DNA of 64,000 bases from CAVQEK01 sp963711495 (GTDB taxonomy: Bacteria; Bacteroidota; Bacteroidia; Cytophagales; Cyclobacteriaceae), in the NCBI GenBank assembly GCA_963711495.1, contig CAVQEK010000004.1, forward strand, positions 992,001 through 1,056,000, in the 5' to 3' direction. Of the stretch, positions 25,073-35,081 are shown piece by piece. The position numbers and the translations under genes are program-made. The notes beneath the pieces were generated by a model. That model made no database searches. It saw only the letters and a list, made by a program, of their open reading frames with translations, and was not told the DNA's origin. Each line of letters opens with the position of its first letter. Positions within the stretch are counted from its first letter, which is position 1.

Positions 25073-27241
25073 ATGAGGAGAGGACTGACGGTCTCATTAT
25101 TGCTATTCTTATTTTCCACCTGGCTTTATGGTCAAAAAATTAACGGTGATTTTATCTATCATTTGCACAAAGCAACAGACAATATAACTATTGACGGCAT
25201 TCTTAATGAACAATCCTGGTTGAATGCGCAAAGGGCTTCAGATTTTTATCAGGTATTGCCCATGGATACCAGTAAAGCCTGGGCCAGAACTGATGTGTTA
25301 ATGACCTACGACGACAAAAACATTTATTTGATGGCCATATGCTATGACAGCTTGCCTGGGGGGTATTATGTGGAATCAATGCGGCGTGATTTTATATTTG
25401 GAAACAATGATAATTTTCTGGTTTTCATTGATCCTTTCGATGACAAGACCAATGGGTTCAGTTTTGGCGCCAATGCCGCCGGGGCTCAGTGGGATGGATT
25501 GATGTCCAATGGAAGTGCAGTTGACTTGAGTTGGGACAATAAATGGGAGTCAGTCGTCAAAAACTACAATGACCGTTGGATATTTGAGGCAGCAATTCCT
25601 TTCAAAACCATTCGGTATAAGAAGGGAATCAAAAATTGGGGTATCAATTTCAGTCGGCTTGATCTCAAATTGAATGAAAAATCTTCCTGGACACCGATAC
25701 CGCGTCAGTTTCCTACGGCTTCACTGGCGTTTACTGGCGTTTTGCAATGGGACAAACCACCGCCAGATCCAGGCACTAATATATCGATAATACCTTATGT
25801 ATTGGCAAATGCTACCCACGATTATGAGGCAGATTCAAAAACAGGATATGACACCAATGCCGGCATTGACGCTAAAATAGCAGTCACTCCAGCCCTTAAT
25901 TTAGATCTTACTGTTAATCCGGATTTTTCCCAGGTGGAGGTGGACCAGCAAGTCACCAACCTGAGCCGGTTCGAGTTGTTCTTTCCGGAACGCAGACAAT
26001 TTTTTCTGGAGAACAGTGATTTGTTTGCCAATTTTGGTTTTGATGAGATCCGGCCTTTCTTTTCCAGACGAATTGGACTTAATGCTCCGATCCAGTATGG
26101 CGGTCGTCTAAGTGGTAAACTGAACAAAGACTGGCGTATTGGCGCTATGGATATCCAAACAGGAAATGTTGGCGGTGACAGTATTCCGGTACAGAATTAT
26201 GCGGTGGCTTCAGTACAAAGACAGGTATTTGCCCGATCTAATATTTCAGCTATTTTCATCAACCGCGAATCGTTGAATTTTGAACCGGAAAGAGCCGATA
26301 GTTCCATCACCAGTTATAATCGTGAAATGGGTCTGGAATATAATCTAGCCTCATCCAATAATCTGTGGAAAGGCAAATTTATTCTTCACAAAAGCTTTAG
26401 TCCGGGTAATCCGGCAAATAGTTGGGTGCAAGCCGCCGATTTGCAGTACAGTGCTAAAAAAATCGCTATACAGTGGCACCATGAATATGTGGGTGAAAAC
26501 TATAATGCAGAGGTCGGTTATGTTCCCAGGCGTAATTATATCAGTTTTAGTCCGGATATCAGTTACCGGTTCTTTCCGGAGTCAAAAAATATTATAAGTC
26601 ATGGCATGTTTCTCCACACCAATACCTTCTTTGATACGCAATGGAAACTTACCGACAGTGAAACATATTTCAGGTATTCTTTTGAATTTCTTAGCCGGGC
26701 AGAGGGTGGCGCCTGGTTTAGCAATGATTTTGTGAAATTGTTGGCACCTTTTGATCCAACAAACACCGATGGCGACACGTTATCAACCGGATCACAATAT
26801 CACTGGAATGCTTTTGGGCTTTTTTATACATCTACCCAGCGCAGGTTATTTACATATCAGTTTGAAACCCGGTTTGGAGGATATTTTGGTGGAGAAAGAG
26901 CTAATATTACCGGTGGGTTCGGATATCGGGTACAACCTTATGGACGCCTGTCCATTGATTTTTCATACGATGATATCCAGTTGCCCGAACCTTATAAAAG
27001 TACTTCTTTCTGGTTGATTAGCCCACGCTTGGACATAACTTTCACCAACAAAATATTCCTGACCACTTTCATTCAATACAATGAACAGATAGATAATATT
27101 AATATCAATGCGAGATTCCAATGGCGATTTAAACCGGCATCAGATATTTATATTGTTTACACGGATAACTATCTCCCGGAAAACCTGAATGTGAAAAACC
27201 GGCAATTGGTTTTTAAGATGACTTATTGGTATAACCTGTGA
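25073..27241 (+). CDS. DUF5916 protein with N-terminal CBM9-like domain
   Basis: A 722-residue exported protein. The signal peptide ends near residue 20 (TWLYGQ). A carbohydrate-binding-module-9-like domain follows (about 35-220), recognisable by NITIDGILNEQSWLNAQ and the strand VLMTYDDKNIYLMAICYD. The rest is the DUF5916 region with FELFFPERRQFFLENSDLF, FFSRRIGL and a predicted beta-barrel that ends in a string of amphipathic strands. It is common in Bacteroidota and its biochemical role is not known to me; an outer-membrane location is likely. It stands alone. Confidence 0.88.
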   Translation: MRRGLTVSLLLFLFSTWLYGQKINGDFIYHLHKATDNITIDGILNEQSWLNAQRASDFYQVLPMDTSKAWARTDVLMTYDDKNIYLMAICYDSLPGGYYVESMRRDFIFGNNDNFLVFIDPFDDKTNGFSFGANAAGAQWDGLMSNGSAVDLSWDNKWESVVKNYNDRWIFEAAIPFKTIRYKKGIKNWGINFSRLDLKLNEKSSWTPIPRQFPTASLAFTGVLQWDKPPPDPGTNISIIPYVLANATHDYEADSKTGYDTNAGIDAKIAVTPALNLDLTVNPDFSQVEVDQQVTNLSRFELFFPERRQFFLENSDLFANFGFDEIRPFFSRRIGLNAPIQYGGRLSGKLNKDWRIGAMDIQTGNVGGDSIPVQNYAVASVQRQVFARSNISAIFINRESLNFEPERADSSITSYNREMGLEYNLASSNNLWKGKFILHKSFSPGNPANSWVQAADLQYSAKKIAIQWHHEYVGENYNAEVGYVPRRNYISFSPDISYRFFPESKNIISHGMFLHTNTFFDTQWKLTDSETYFRYSFEFLSRAEGGAWFSNDFVKLLAPFDPTNTDGDTLSTGSQYHWNAFGLFYTSTQRRLFTYQFETRFGGYFGGERANITGGFGYRVQPYGRLSIDFSYDDIQLPEPYKSTSFWLISPRLDITFTNKIFLTTFIQYNEQIDNININARFQWRFKPASDIYIVYTDNYLPENLNVKNRQLVFKMTYWYNL

Positions 27242-27388
27242 TATTTGGTTTTGTCTTTCGCAAAGGAATTACTCATCACGAAACTTCACATTAGAATTTT
27301 TATTGCCTTAGCATGCTAAAGTGCAGGTATTGCAGTCGGATATGAATTCCGGAGAATAATAGAAGAATATTGCGTGGAATAAAGAAAA

Positions 27389-27413
27389 AGGCCATCCATA
27401 TTTCGGACAGCCT
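27389..27413 (-). terminator. Terminator of the 27,438 gene
   Basis: On the minus strand the sequence is AGGCTGTCC, a loop, GGATGGCCT, then a T-rich run. The stem has an internal two-base mismatch. It lies 25 bases after the stop codon of the barrel gene. Confidence 0.65.
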
Positions 27414-27437
27414 CAAATGATTTGTGAACAACTAACG

Positions 27438-27914
27438 TCAGTGCCCCAGATAATACCGGATACCAATGGCAGCATTAAAATCAAAGTCAGTTGCCGGGGT
27501 CAAATCAAGAATCGGCACCACTTCTAAAAATACATCCAGCGGAGCACCTTCAAACAGGTAGGTTATACCAAACGGAACTCTAATTCCCAGATTAAAATCA
27601 TCAGCAAATCTGATCTTACCTCCAACGCCAACATAAAGTGGGAGTTGCCCCTCGTCCACCTGGATCACATCCATAAAATGCCACAGATAATCTGCGTGAA
27701 TGTGTAGTGCTTCGGGATCTTTAAAAGACCAGGCTAAAGCGCCATCAACAGCGTTGCGGTCACCGGTCCATCTTTTAAAACTGATACCGGTAGGTTCACC
27801 GACAATTACACCCAACCCAACGCCGTCTTTCTGGGCGAAGATTGATGAACTGATTAAAATTAAAAATGCAAATATGCTCAGTGGCTTCCTTAAGAAGTGT
27901 GATCTGATTTTCAT
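27438..27914 (-). CDS. Putative outer-membrane barrel protein
   Basis: A 158-residue exported protein. The signal peptide ends near residue 28 (SSIFAQ). The mature protein is rich in glycine-containing turns and alternating hydrophobic residues: VGLGVIVGEPTGISFKRW, then GALAWSF, VPFGITYLFEGAPLDVFLE and FNAAIGIRYYLGH at the end, consistent with a small eight-stranded barrel. Function unknown. A candidate -7 element, TATTTTTG on the minus strand, lies at 28,011-28,018, nearly 100 bases upstream. Confidence 0.78.
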   Translation of the reverse strand: MKIRSHFLRKPLSIFAFLILISSSIFAQKDGVGLGVIVGEPTGISFKRWTGDRNAVDGALAWSFKDPEALHIHADYLWHFMDVIQVDEGQLPLYVGVGGKIRFADDFNLGIRVPFGITYLFEGAPLDVFLEVVPILDLTPATDFDFNAAIGIRYYLGH

Positions 27915-28164
27915 GATTGGTAATTTTTAGTTTTAGTTAATGTATTGGTGCTTTGATTTTTCAATAGCGGTGCAATTTAATGATATTTTGAATTCAAAGA
28001 CTTGCGACGACAAAAATATCACCATGAATTTAAATAATTTGCTGAATCAAGATTGTTTTATGTTAATTTAACCCGGAAATCGAAGATTAAGATTATACAC
28101 CGTATTATGAGGTTCATTCAAACAATGTCAAATACGTATTCCGAATGCCCTTTGTTTATTCAAA

Positions 28165-28668
28165 TTAAAGGCCATAAAGCAAACCAAACATCACAACAGC
28201 TTGGTCTGTAGATTCATTACTTACCACGTATTTCACCTCGACAAATCCTTTTAGTCTGCTGGCAAGTTTTGCATCCAGGCCCATTCCGATATTCAAGCCT
28301 CCTTTATGATTGGTGTATTTGGTGTCTCTAACCTTAGTGTTCACGGTAGTATAATTGAAACCGGCTAGAGGATAAAAATTGACTTGCTGAGACAATCCGA
28401 TTAGGTAATGACCGTCAATGTTAAATGTAGTCCAGGTAATTTTTGAATTGTTATTATTTTTTGTAAAGAAAAAATTGAAATCCGGAGCAATAACCCAACC
28501 TTTTGGGAATCGGAAATCAGCCCGCAGGTTGATGCCTGGTTTTTCGATTTCACTGCCATAACTAAAACCACCGCCAAGATTTATCTGTGTATTTTGGGCA
28601 AAAGTGTGGTGGCCAAATCCAATAGAAAATGTAATTAAAGAAATCAATATTATTTTTTTCATGCTCAT
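28165..28668 (-). CDS. Putative outer-membrane barrel protein
   Basis: A 167-residue exported protein. The signal peptide ends near residue 24 (HHTFAQ). The mature part alternates in the pattern of an outer-membrane barrel (INLGGGFSYGSEIEKPGINL, then LKGFVEVKYVV near the end) and finishes with MFGLLYGL. It resembles the OMP_b-brl group of Bacteroidota. It is separated from the neighbouring barrel gene by 250 bp, and the two proteins are not obviously similar in sequence. Confidence 0.78.
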   Translation of the reverse strand: MSMKKIILISLITFSIGFGHHTFAQNTQINLGGGFSYGSEIEKPGINLRADFRFPKGWVIAPDFNFFFTKNNNNSKITWTTFNIDGHYLIGLSQQVNFYPLAGFNYTTVNTKVRDTKYTNHKGGLNIGMGLDAKLASRLKGFVEVKYVVSNESTDQAVVMFGLLYGL

Positions 28669-28799
28669 CTTTTTTAAACAAAGAGGGGTTTAAAAATTAC
28701 GATCTGCCTGTTATTTGCATTTGCAAAATAAGCATCTAAATGGTCATGCTTACAACGCCTTGTAAGAAAATCACATATATTGATGTCTAATCGGAATTT

Positions 28800-29486
28800 T
28801 TAAATTTTTTCTTCGGTGTCTTTTTTTGGCATAGTGTCAAACACATAATCCCAAAATCGGGTAGAAACGCCAAATGCTTTGTAAGGATTGGAATAGTGGT
28901 GTGCTTTGTGATGAACCCACAGTCGTTGCCAGGGTTTATATTTTGGGCTTTTTATTCGGTGTTGGAAATAATGCATTGTAATGTAACACAAATAACCCAG
29001 CATGAATCCCGGGAAAAAGGCCATTGCTTTCTGTTGCATGATTAGCCAGAAAATACCGAAAAACACGGAAGCCAAAATGATACCTGGAAGTGGCGGCATG
29101 GCGAGTCGTTCGGGATCTTTTGGATGCTGATGGTGTATTCCATGACCATTGAATTGGAGTTTCAGAAAAAAATCAGATTCGGTTTCGGTATGGTAGAGAA
29201 ACCGATGTACAAGGTATTCAATTAATGTCCAGGTTATAAATCCGGCTATTCCCAATACTATGATTTGCCAGACTAATAATTGAGTGCGCTCTAAAGCCAG
29301 CCAGAAGAATTCTGCAGAAACAGCTAACCAGAGCAATTGTGGCAACCAAATTGGAGTTCGCGAAAGTCTTTCCATCAAATCACTTTGATATAACCTACCT
29401 TTTTCTTCTTTTCTTGGCTTCAAATGGGAAGGCATCCGGCGTTCACCTCTTTTAAATGCAAGGTATTCCACCATATTTTCTTTCAT
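28800..29486 (-). CDS. Fatty acid hydroxylase / sterol desaturase family protein
   Basis: A 228-residue membrane enzyme with a di-iron centre of the ERG3/Scs7 type. The histidine boxes are HRFLYH near residue 91, HGIHHQH near 112, HYFQH near 170 and HHKAHHY near 190. Hydrophobic segments lie at about 44-85 and 125-165. The arrangement and the short length fit the Scs7/FA2H-like fatty acid 2-hydroxylases, which act on sphingolipid acyl chains. Some Bacteroidota make sphingolipids, so such a role is plausible, but no other sphingolipid gene is in the window. No cytochrome b5 domain is present. Confidence 0.87.
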   Translation of the reverse strand: MKENMVEYLAFKRGERRMPSHLKPRKEEKGRLYQSDLMERLSRTPIWLPQLLWLAVSAEFFWLALERTQLLVWQIIVLGIAGFITWTLIEYLVHRFLYHTETESDFFLKLQFNGHGIHHQHPKDPERLAMPPLPGIILASVFFGIFWLIMQQKAMAFFPGFMLGYLCYITMHYFQHRIKSPKYKPWQRLWVHHKAHHYSNPYKAFGVSTRFWDYVFDTMPKKDTEEKI

Positions 29487-29708
29487 GGTTATTGTGTTTA
29501 AAATTTACTGTTCACTAATGTCCATTTGATTGTCATCATATTTTCCCTTTATGGGTAAAAATTTACTTTCATGGATGAGTTGCCAGGCTCCATATAAAAT
29601 AATTGCCTAAGGTCAAAACATTTATTCATAATCTATTGATCAGAAACGGCAATCCAAGATTAAAAATGGTTAAAGAAAAGTTGAGAGAAAATGATCTATG
29701 TCATAATA

Positions 29709-29738
29709 CAAAAAAGAGCACTTCGCCTGAAGTGCTCT
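29709..29738 (-). terminator. Terminator of the class I aldolase gene
   Basis: A perfect 10-bp stem AGAGCACTTC with GAAGTGCTCT around a GCCT loop. The A-run at 29,709-29,715 supplies the T-tract on the minus strand, about 25 bases after the stop. Confidence 0.9.
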
Positions 29739-29762
29739 GGAAATATCGGGTGGTGTTAATCG

Positions 29763-30812
29763 TTAAGCGATGGTAACTTCCCTGGTGAGGTAAACATCCT
29801 GAATGGCATTCAACAATTCCACCCCATCTTTCATGGGTTTTTGGAAGGCTTTTCTTCCGGAGATCAGACCCATGCCACCGGCACGTTTATTGATCACTGC
29901 GGTTTTTACGGCTTCAGCCAGATCATTGGTCCCAGAACCTCCGCCAGAATTAATCAGTCCCATTCGCCCCATATAGTTGTTCACGACCTGATACCGGGTG
30001 AGGTCAATGGGATTGTCTGTGGTGAAGTCAGTATATATCTTTTCACTGGTCTTGCCGAAGCTGAGTGCTTTAAAGCCTCCATTGTTGGTGGGTTGTTTTT
30101 GTTTAATAATATCAGCTTTTATGGTTACACCCAGATGGTTGGCTTGTCCGGTCAGATCGGCAGAAGTATGGTAGTCCACGCCATCTTTTTTAAATGCGCT
30201 GTTTCTAAGGTAGCACCACAATACGGTGAACATTCCCAATTCATGCGCATATTCAAAAGCTTCTGCAATTTCCATAATTTGTCTTGTACTTTCTTCAGAG
30301 CCGAAATAAATGGTTGCACCAACTGCCACACATCCCATATCAAACGCCTGCTCTACACTGGCGAATAGGATCTGATCGTATTTGTTGGGGTAAGTCAGCA
30401 ATTCATTGTGGTTGATCTTGAGAATAAAGGGAATTCTGTGCGCATATTTTCGAGCTACAGAACCCAACACACCCAGGGTAGAGGCCACGGCATTACAACC
30501 ACCTTCAATGGCAAGTTTCACAATATTTTCGCCATCAAAATAAATTGGATTAGGAGCAAAAGAGGCAGCAGCACTGTGCTCAATGCCTTGGTCGACAGGT
30601 AAAATTGATAAATAACCAGTACCCGACAAACGTCCATGATCAAACATACTTTGCAGATTTCTTAACACCGGTGTTTGTCTGTCCGATCCAATGAATATTC
30701 TGTCAATAAAATCCGGTCCCGGAAGATGTAAGAGATCTTTTGATATTTTGCATTGATGTGAAAGAAGATTTTGTGCTTCTTTACCGAGGAGATTTTCAAT
30801 TTTCGAAATCAT
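29763..30812 (-). CDS. fbaB: Class I fructose-bisphosphate aldolase (DhnA/FbaB type)
   Basis: Cleaves fructose 1,6-bisphosphate through a Schiff base, in glycolysis or gluconeogenesis. The 349-residue protein has the archaeal-type class I core: ILPVDQGIEHSAAASF near residue 71, VALGATIYFGSEES-like segment CVAVGATIYFGSEE, the likely Schiff-base lysine in VTIKADIIKQ, and the phosphate-binding glycine-rich NSGGGSGTNDLAEA and GGMGLISGRKAFQ segments. Normal length for the group. It is alone and has a strong terminator. Confidence 0.94.
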   Translation of the reverse strand: MISKIENLLGKEAQNLLSHQCKISKDLLHLPGPDFIDRIFIGSDRQTPVLRNLQSMFDHGRLSGTGYLSILPVDQGIEHSAAASFAPNPIYFDGENIVKLAIEGGCNAVASTLGVLGSVARKYAHRIPFILKINHNELLTYPNKYDQILFASVEQAFDMGCVAVGATIYFGSEESTRQIMEIAEAFEYAHELGMFTVLWCYLRNSAFKKDGVDYHTSADLTGQANHLGVTIKADIIKQKQPTNNGGFKALSFGKTSEKIYTDFTTDNPIDLTRYQVVNNYMGRMGLINSGGGSGTNDLAEAVKTAVINKRAGGMGLISGRKAFQKPMKDGVELLNAIQDVYLTREVTIA

Positions 30813-31167
30813 ATTTGTGTGATTTAGCAGTCAATAAAAAAAATGCATTGAACGCCAGAAGTTCTAGAATTTTCTATCCTTTGAAAAACTTTGGAGTCTC
30901 TAGTAAATGTCCTTCTGGTTACTTATTCCAACAGTTTTTTATGGTTGAAAGTTACGGCATGGGGAGATTATTTTTCGTTATTCAGGATTAAGGATTTTCG
31001 TCCTTGATCATTTCTTCAAACTTGACAAGATCAATGGATAAAGTCAGAAAAATTGTTCAGGAATAATTGGTGGGAGCAGTAAAGAAAATCAAACGTAAGT
31101 CTTCAAAATTCATATCTGATGTAAACGATACTGTTAAATTCTAATAATAGTCCGGTCATATCATTTT
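30813..31167. other. 355-bp intergenic region
   Basis: It lies between the start of the aldolase gene and the stop of the symporter gene. It holds no believable coding frame. No exact TAnnTTTG element was found on the minus strand for the aldolase gene. Confidence 0.5.
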
Positions 31168-32553
31168 TCATTTAAACAGATGGTAGCCAAAGAAAGTCTC
31201 CAAAATTGTAATAATAACGATGAGACCCAAGATGACAGGAGCAAGGTATTGCAAAGAAAAACCCATATAACGGGCAACGATTGACTTCGAAAAATTCTTT
31301 TTTCCATAAGCGATTTCGCGATATAATTTGTGACGTGTCCACACGTGGATGCTAAAAATAGCTATCATAAAACCACCCAGGGGCAGTAAAGTATTTGAAG
31401 CAATGTCTGTCACAAAAGTCATAAAATCAACGGGTTGGTCATATCCCGGATAGGTAATGAATTCCGTGAAGAATTTGGAATAACCGTTAGCCAGCAATGA
31501 GGGCACACCTAAAAGGAATACGATGCCAGTAGAGATCCATACGGCGTTTTTGCGTTTCATATTGAATTGATCCACAAAATATGCCACCGGCAATTCCATC
31601 AACGAAATGGTGGAAGTGAGTGCTGCAAATGCGAGCAGGAGAAAAAACATAGAGCCGATTGTGACACCCAACAAGGAGCCCATATTTTCGAAAATTCCGG
31701 GCATGGTGATAAAGATCAATCCCGCGCCACCTCCGGTGCTTAATCCTTGCGAGAAAATGAATGGAAATATCATCAATCCGGCAAGAAAAGCGATACCCAC
31801 ATCGGCAAGTGTGATCATCACCGAAGAAGAAATGATATCTTCATGTTTTCCGAGATAACTGCCATATGTCATCATTGCACCAAGGCCAAGCGACAGCGAG
31901 AAAAAGGATTGGCCAAGTGCCCTGTAAATTACTTCCAGATTAATTTTAGATAAATTGGGAACGAGATAGAATTTCAGCCCTTCCATCGCGTTTGGCAATG
32001 TGAGTGCATAGATTACCAGAAATATAATAATCACCAACAATAATGGCATCAACAATTTACTGGCCCGCTCAATACCTTTTGTCACTCCTTGAGAAACGAT
32101 GAGGGCCGTAGCCAGCAAAAAAGCAATCGTATAGCCGCCAACTTCGGGAATATTTTTGGCGAATACACCAAATTGGCTGCCAATCTTAAAATTACCAAGC
32201 ATGATTTCCACAAAATAACCAAGTACCCATCCCGCCACAATATTGTAAAATGACAAGATGATTACGCCACAGGAAATGCCCATGATGCCTACAATATTCC
32301 ATTTGGGGTAACCTAAAGGCTTAAAGGCGCTGGCAGCACTTTTTTGTGATCTTCGCCCAATGGCAATTTCAGTGATCATTATGGGAAGACAGAGTACAAA
32401 ACAAAATATAATATAAACGATGAGAAAGGCAGAACCGCCACCTTTTCCAACTTCAAAGGGAAATTTCCAAACATTGCCCAAACCGACAGCACTTCCTGCG
32501 GCGGCTGCAATAAACCCGAATTTGTTGGTAAATTTATTTCTGCTATTCACCAT
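31168..32553 (-). CDS. Sodium-dependent transporter, NSS/SNF family
   Basis: A 461-residue inner-membrane symporter of the neurotransmitter:sodium family, which imports amino acids or related amines with sodium. The first helix carries the sodium/substrate motif AAAAGSAVGLGNVWKFPF, followed by GGGSAFLIVYI. Further hydrophobic segments give about eleven to twelve helices, including FFSLSLGLGAMMTYGSYL (helix 6 region). The unwound-helix motif and length are normal for bacterial members such as LeuT or MhsT. The substrate is not predictable. Confidence 0.93.
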   Translation of the reverse strand: MVNSRNKFTNKFGFIAAAAGSAVGLGNVWKFPFEVGKGGGSAFLIVYIIFCFVLCLPIMITEIAIGRRSQKSAASAFKPLGYPKWNIVGIMGISCGVIILSFYNIVAGWVLGYFVEIMLGNFKIGSQFGVFAKNIPEVGGYTIAFLLATALIVSQGVTKGIERASKLLMPLLLVIIIFLVIYALTLPNAMEGLKFYLVPNLSKINLEVIYRALGQSFFSLSLGLGAMMTYGSYLGKHEDIISSSVMITLADVGIAFLAGLMIFPFIFSQGLSTGGGAGLIFITMPGIFENMGSLLGVTIGSMFFLLLAFAALTSTISLMELPVAYFVDQFNMKRKNAVWISTGIVFLLGVPSLLANGYSKFFTEFITYPGYDQPVDFMTFVTDIASNTLLPLGGFMIAIFSIHVWTRHKLYREIAYGKKNFSKSIVARYMGFSLQYLAPVILGLIVIITILETFFGYHLFK

Positions 32554-33008
32554 ATTTTGAGGTTTTCAACAAAAAAATCATGTCATATTTAAAAAATTAA
32601 ATTCATGACTGGAGCATTTTATTTTGCTCGCCCGCTAATATTACCGGTAATTTCATTAGCCTGATTTACACACAGCCATCAACAAAAAATTAGGATGAAA
32701 AAACTATGAATGAGATGAGCCGTGGACTGCTTGCAATTTAGTAAAAGTAAAAACAGTATAAAATCGGGGATGGTCTTCCACGGAAAAAAATACCATGTGG
32801 AATTATGTCTACGGTTTTAATTATGTAAATTATATGCTCAAAACCGATACTGCAACTATTTTCTACTGCAATAATTTGGATATCAATATATTAACAATAA
32901 ATATATTCAAACATTTGGTTTTTGGTCGTATATTTTATTAAATGGGCGTCATGAGGGTGAGGTACATCCAAATTGTACAATACGCTCACCAGACTGAATT
33001 TGATTTTT
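32554..33008. other. 455-bp divergent intergenic region
   Basis: It separates the divergent symporter and sugar-module genes. It is AT-rich and holds no coding frame that I can support. No exact TTG-N19-TAnnTTTG promoter was identified for either gene. Confidence 0.5.
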
Positions 33009-35072
33009 ATGGAAATAAGATTTCTTGCCTTCGATATTGATGGCACCCTCATCGAGAATGAGGTTGAAAAAAGTGATTTTTATAAAAAATGGACCAACAT
33101 CAAATTTGATCAAAAGCCTTTGTTGTGCTACAACACAGGCCGTTTGGTTGATGACACAAAAAGATTAATTAAATCCAAGATATTACCGGAACCAGATTAC
33201 ATTATCGCCGGTGTGGGAACTGTCATATATGATTACCGAAATAATACCATGATCAAGGAATTTTCAGAGATTTTGGAAGAAGGATGGGATTTAGGAAAAG
33301 TTTCGGAGGTGATGCATCAACTTAATAGCAATGTAGAAAAACAGCCTGGCCATTTTCAGAATGATTTTAAATCGAGCTGGTTTTACGATGATGCTACCGA
33401 AGATGATATCCGGAAAATCGAAAAAGCAATGGATGGAGAAGGATTGGAAGTGAATGTGATTTACTCTAGTTCAAGGCATCTCGATATTCTTCCGAAGTGG
33501 GCAAATAAAGGCAACTCCCTGGATTGGTTGTTGAGATATCTCAAAATAAAACCTGAAGAGGTTATCGTGGCGGGTGATAGTGGCAATGACAGTGCCATGT
33601 TCAAGATACCTAAGATCAATGGGATTGTTGTGGGCAATGCTCAGCCCGAGCTGTATCATGAAACTAAACACATGTCGGTTTTTTATTCCGAAAAGCCGGG
33701 GCATGAAGCTGTTTTCGGAGGGTTAAAACATTTTGGACTCGGCTTTGAGATAAGTGAAAACGGTACTTCAGTTTTTGCCGAACAGGGTGAGCCCGAAATC
33801 ATGCATCTGAAAGAAATTGAGGAAATCACCGGAATCAGTAAAGATCAACTTGATTTTATTTTGGAGGGTTATAAAAAGGCAGTAGAAGTGATCAAAAAAA
33901 ACATTACGCCCATAGGTTTTTCCGCTTGTTCACTGAAAGATAATGATACCACGGGCACAGATGAAAATTATAAAAGTGTCTGGGCCCGGGATGGTTCTAT
34001 TGCCATTACAGGCACCACTGCGTTGGTCAAGGATAAGGAAATCTATAATTGTCAGAAAGATACCCTTGAAACGCTGATCAGGAATATAACACCCAATGGC
34101 CAAATCCCTTCCAATGTAGCCATCGAAAGTGATCGTCCTGATTATTCCGGTGTTGGAGGTATTTGTGCCATTGATGGCGGTCTTTGGTTGATAATTGCTT
34201 TTCACGATTTTGTGCGCACTACTAGAGATCTCAATTTCTTGCGAGTACATTTTCCGTCACTTTTACGAATAATGGATTGGCTTAGTGCCCAGGATGGTAA
34301 CAATGATGCCCTGTTGGAAATACCGGAAGCGGGCGATTGGACTGATCTTTTTGGGAGGAGTTACAATATCCTGATTGACGAAGTGCTTTGGTACCGTGCC
34401 AATATTTGTTTCGGGCGCTTGCTGGAGTTATTAGGGAACAATGAAAAAGCCGGGGACTATTTGCGTTGGTCCCAGGTGATCAAAAGGGAAATTCTTTTGA
34501 ATTTCTGGCCCACGACAAAAAACAAATTATACCATTCGGTCACTTTTGCAGAGCAACAATATGCCTTGGGTGATGCGCGGTATTTGTTAGCACAAGTCAC
34601 TCCTTTTGACTATAGCTGGCGTTGTGATGTTTATGGCAATGTCATGGCCTATCTCTATGACGTGATTGATCGGGAAAAAGCGCAACAAGCATTTCGATTC
34701 TTATGGGGTGCTGGTGTAAATGAACCTTTTCCTGTCGAAAATGTTTATCCCGCCGTCAATGCCGGTGATCCGGATTGGAGACCATATTATACTGTCAATC
34801 TGCTCAATCTGCCCCACCACTATCACAATGGTGGCATATGGCCTTTTATTGGGGGTTGCTGGGTGCGCTTTATAAATAAACTTGGTTTGCGCAATGTGGC
34901 CTTGCAGGAGCTGCATAAATTGGCTACATTAAACAAACAGGGTATTCATGATGAATGGGAATTTAATGAATGGTCCCATGCCAGAACCGGCAGGCCAATG
35001 GGTAAAGCTTACCAGACTTGGTCAGCATCTGAATATATCAATGCCTGCCACGATTTAAAAATAATTAAATAA
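33009..35072 (+). CDS. HAD-IIB sugar phosphatase fused to an (alpha/alpha)6 glycosidase-like domain
   Basis: A 687-residue two-domain enzyme when started at the ATG at 33,009; an in-frame ATG at 32,973 adds a hydrophilic leader and is less likely. The N-terminal 250 residues are a sucrose-phosphatase-like HAD-IIB domain: FDIDGTLIENE, CYNTGRLVDDT, a motif III lysine in WANKGNSLDW, and VIVAGDSGNDSAMF. The C-terminal 400 residues match glycosidases of the amylo-1,6-glucosidase/GH63/GH100 fold: YKSVWARDGSIAITGT, IPEAGDWTDLFGRSYNILID, and HDEWEFNEWSHARTG followed by YQTWSASEYI. The glycosyltransferase gene begins 10 bp downstream. Together they suggest synthesis and turnover of a non-reducing disaccharide such as sucrose or mannosylfructose; the exact sugar is unknown. 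Confidence 0.82.
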   Translation: MEIRFLAFDIDGTLIENEVEKSDFYKKWTNIKFDQKPLLCYNTGRLVDDTKRLIKSKILPEPDYIIAGVGTVIYDYRNNTMIKEFSEILEEGWDLGKVSEVMHQLNSNVEKQPGHFQNDFKSSWFYDDATEDDIRKIEKAMDGEGLEVNVIYSSSRHLDILPKWANKGNSLDWLLRYLKIKPEEVIVAGDSGNDSAMFKIPKINGIVVGNAQPELYHETKHMSVFYSEKPGHEAVFGGLKHFGLGFEISENGTSVFAEQGEPEIMHLKEIEEITGISKDQLDFILEGYKKAVEVIKKNITPIGFSACSLKDNDTTGTDENYKSVWARDGSIAITGTTALVKDKEIYNCQKDTLETLIRNITPNGQIPSNVAIESDRPDYSGVGGICAIDGGLWLIIAFHDFVRTTRDLNFLRVHFPSLLRIMDWLSAQDGNNDALLEIPEAGDWTDLFGRSYNILIDEVLWYRANICFGRLLELLGNNEKAGDYLRWSQVIKREILLNFWPTTKNKLYHSVTFAEQQYALGDARYLLAQVTPFDYSWRCDVYGNVMAYLYDVIDREKAQQAFRFLWGAGVNEPFPVENVYPAVNAGDPDWRPYYTVNLLNLPHHYHNGGIWPFIGGCWVRFINKLGLRNVALQELHKLATLNKQGIHDEWEFNEWSHARTGRPMGKAYQTWSASEYINACHDLKIIK

Positions 35073-35081
35073 ACAACTCCT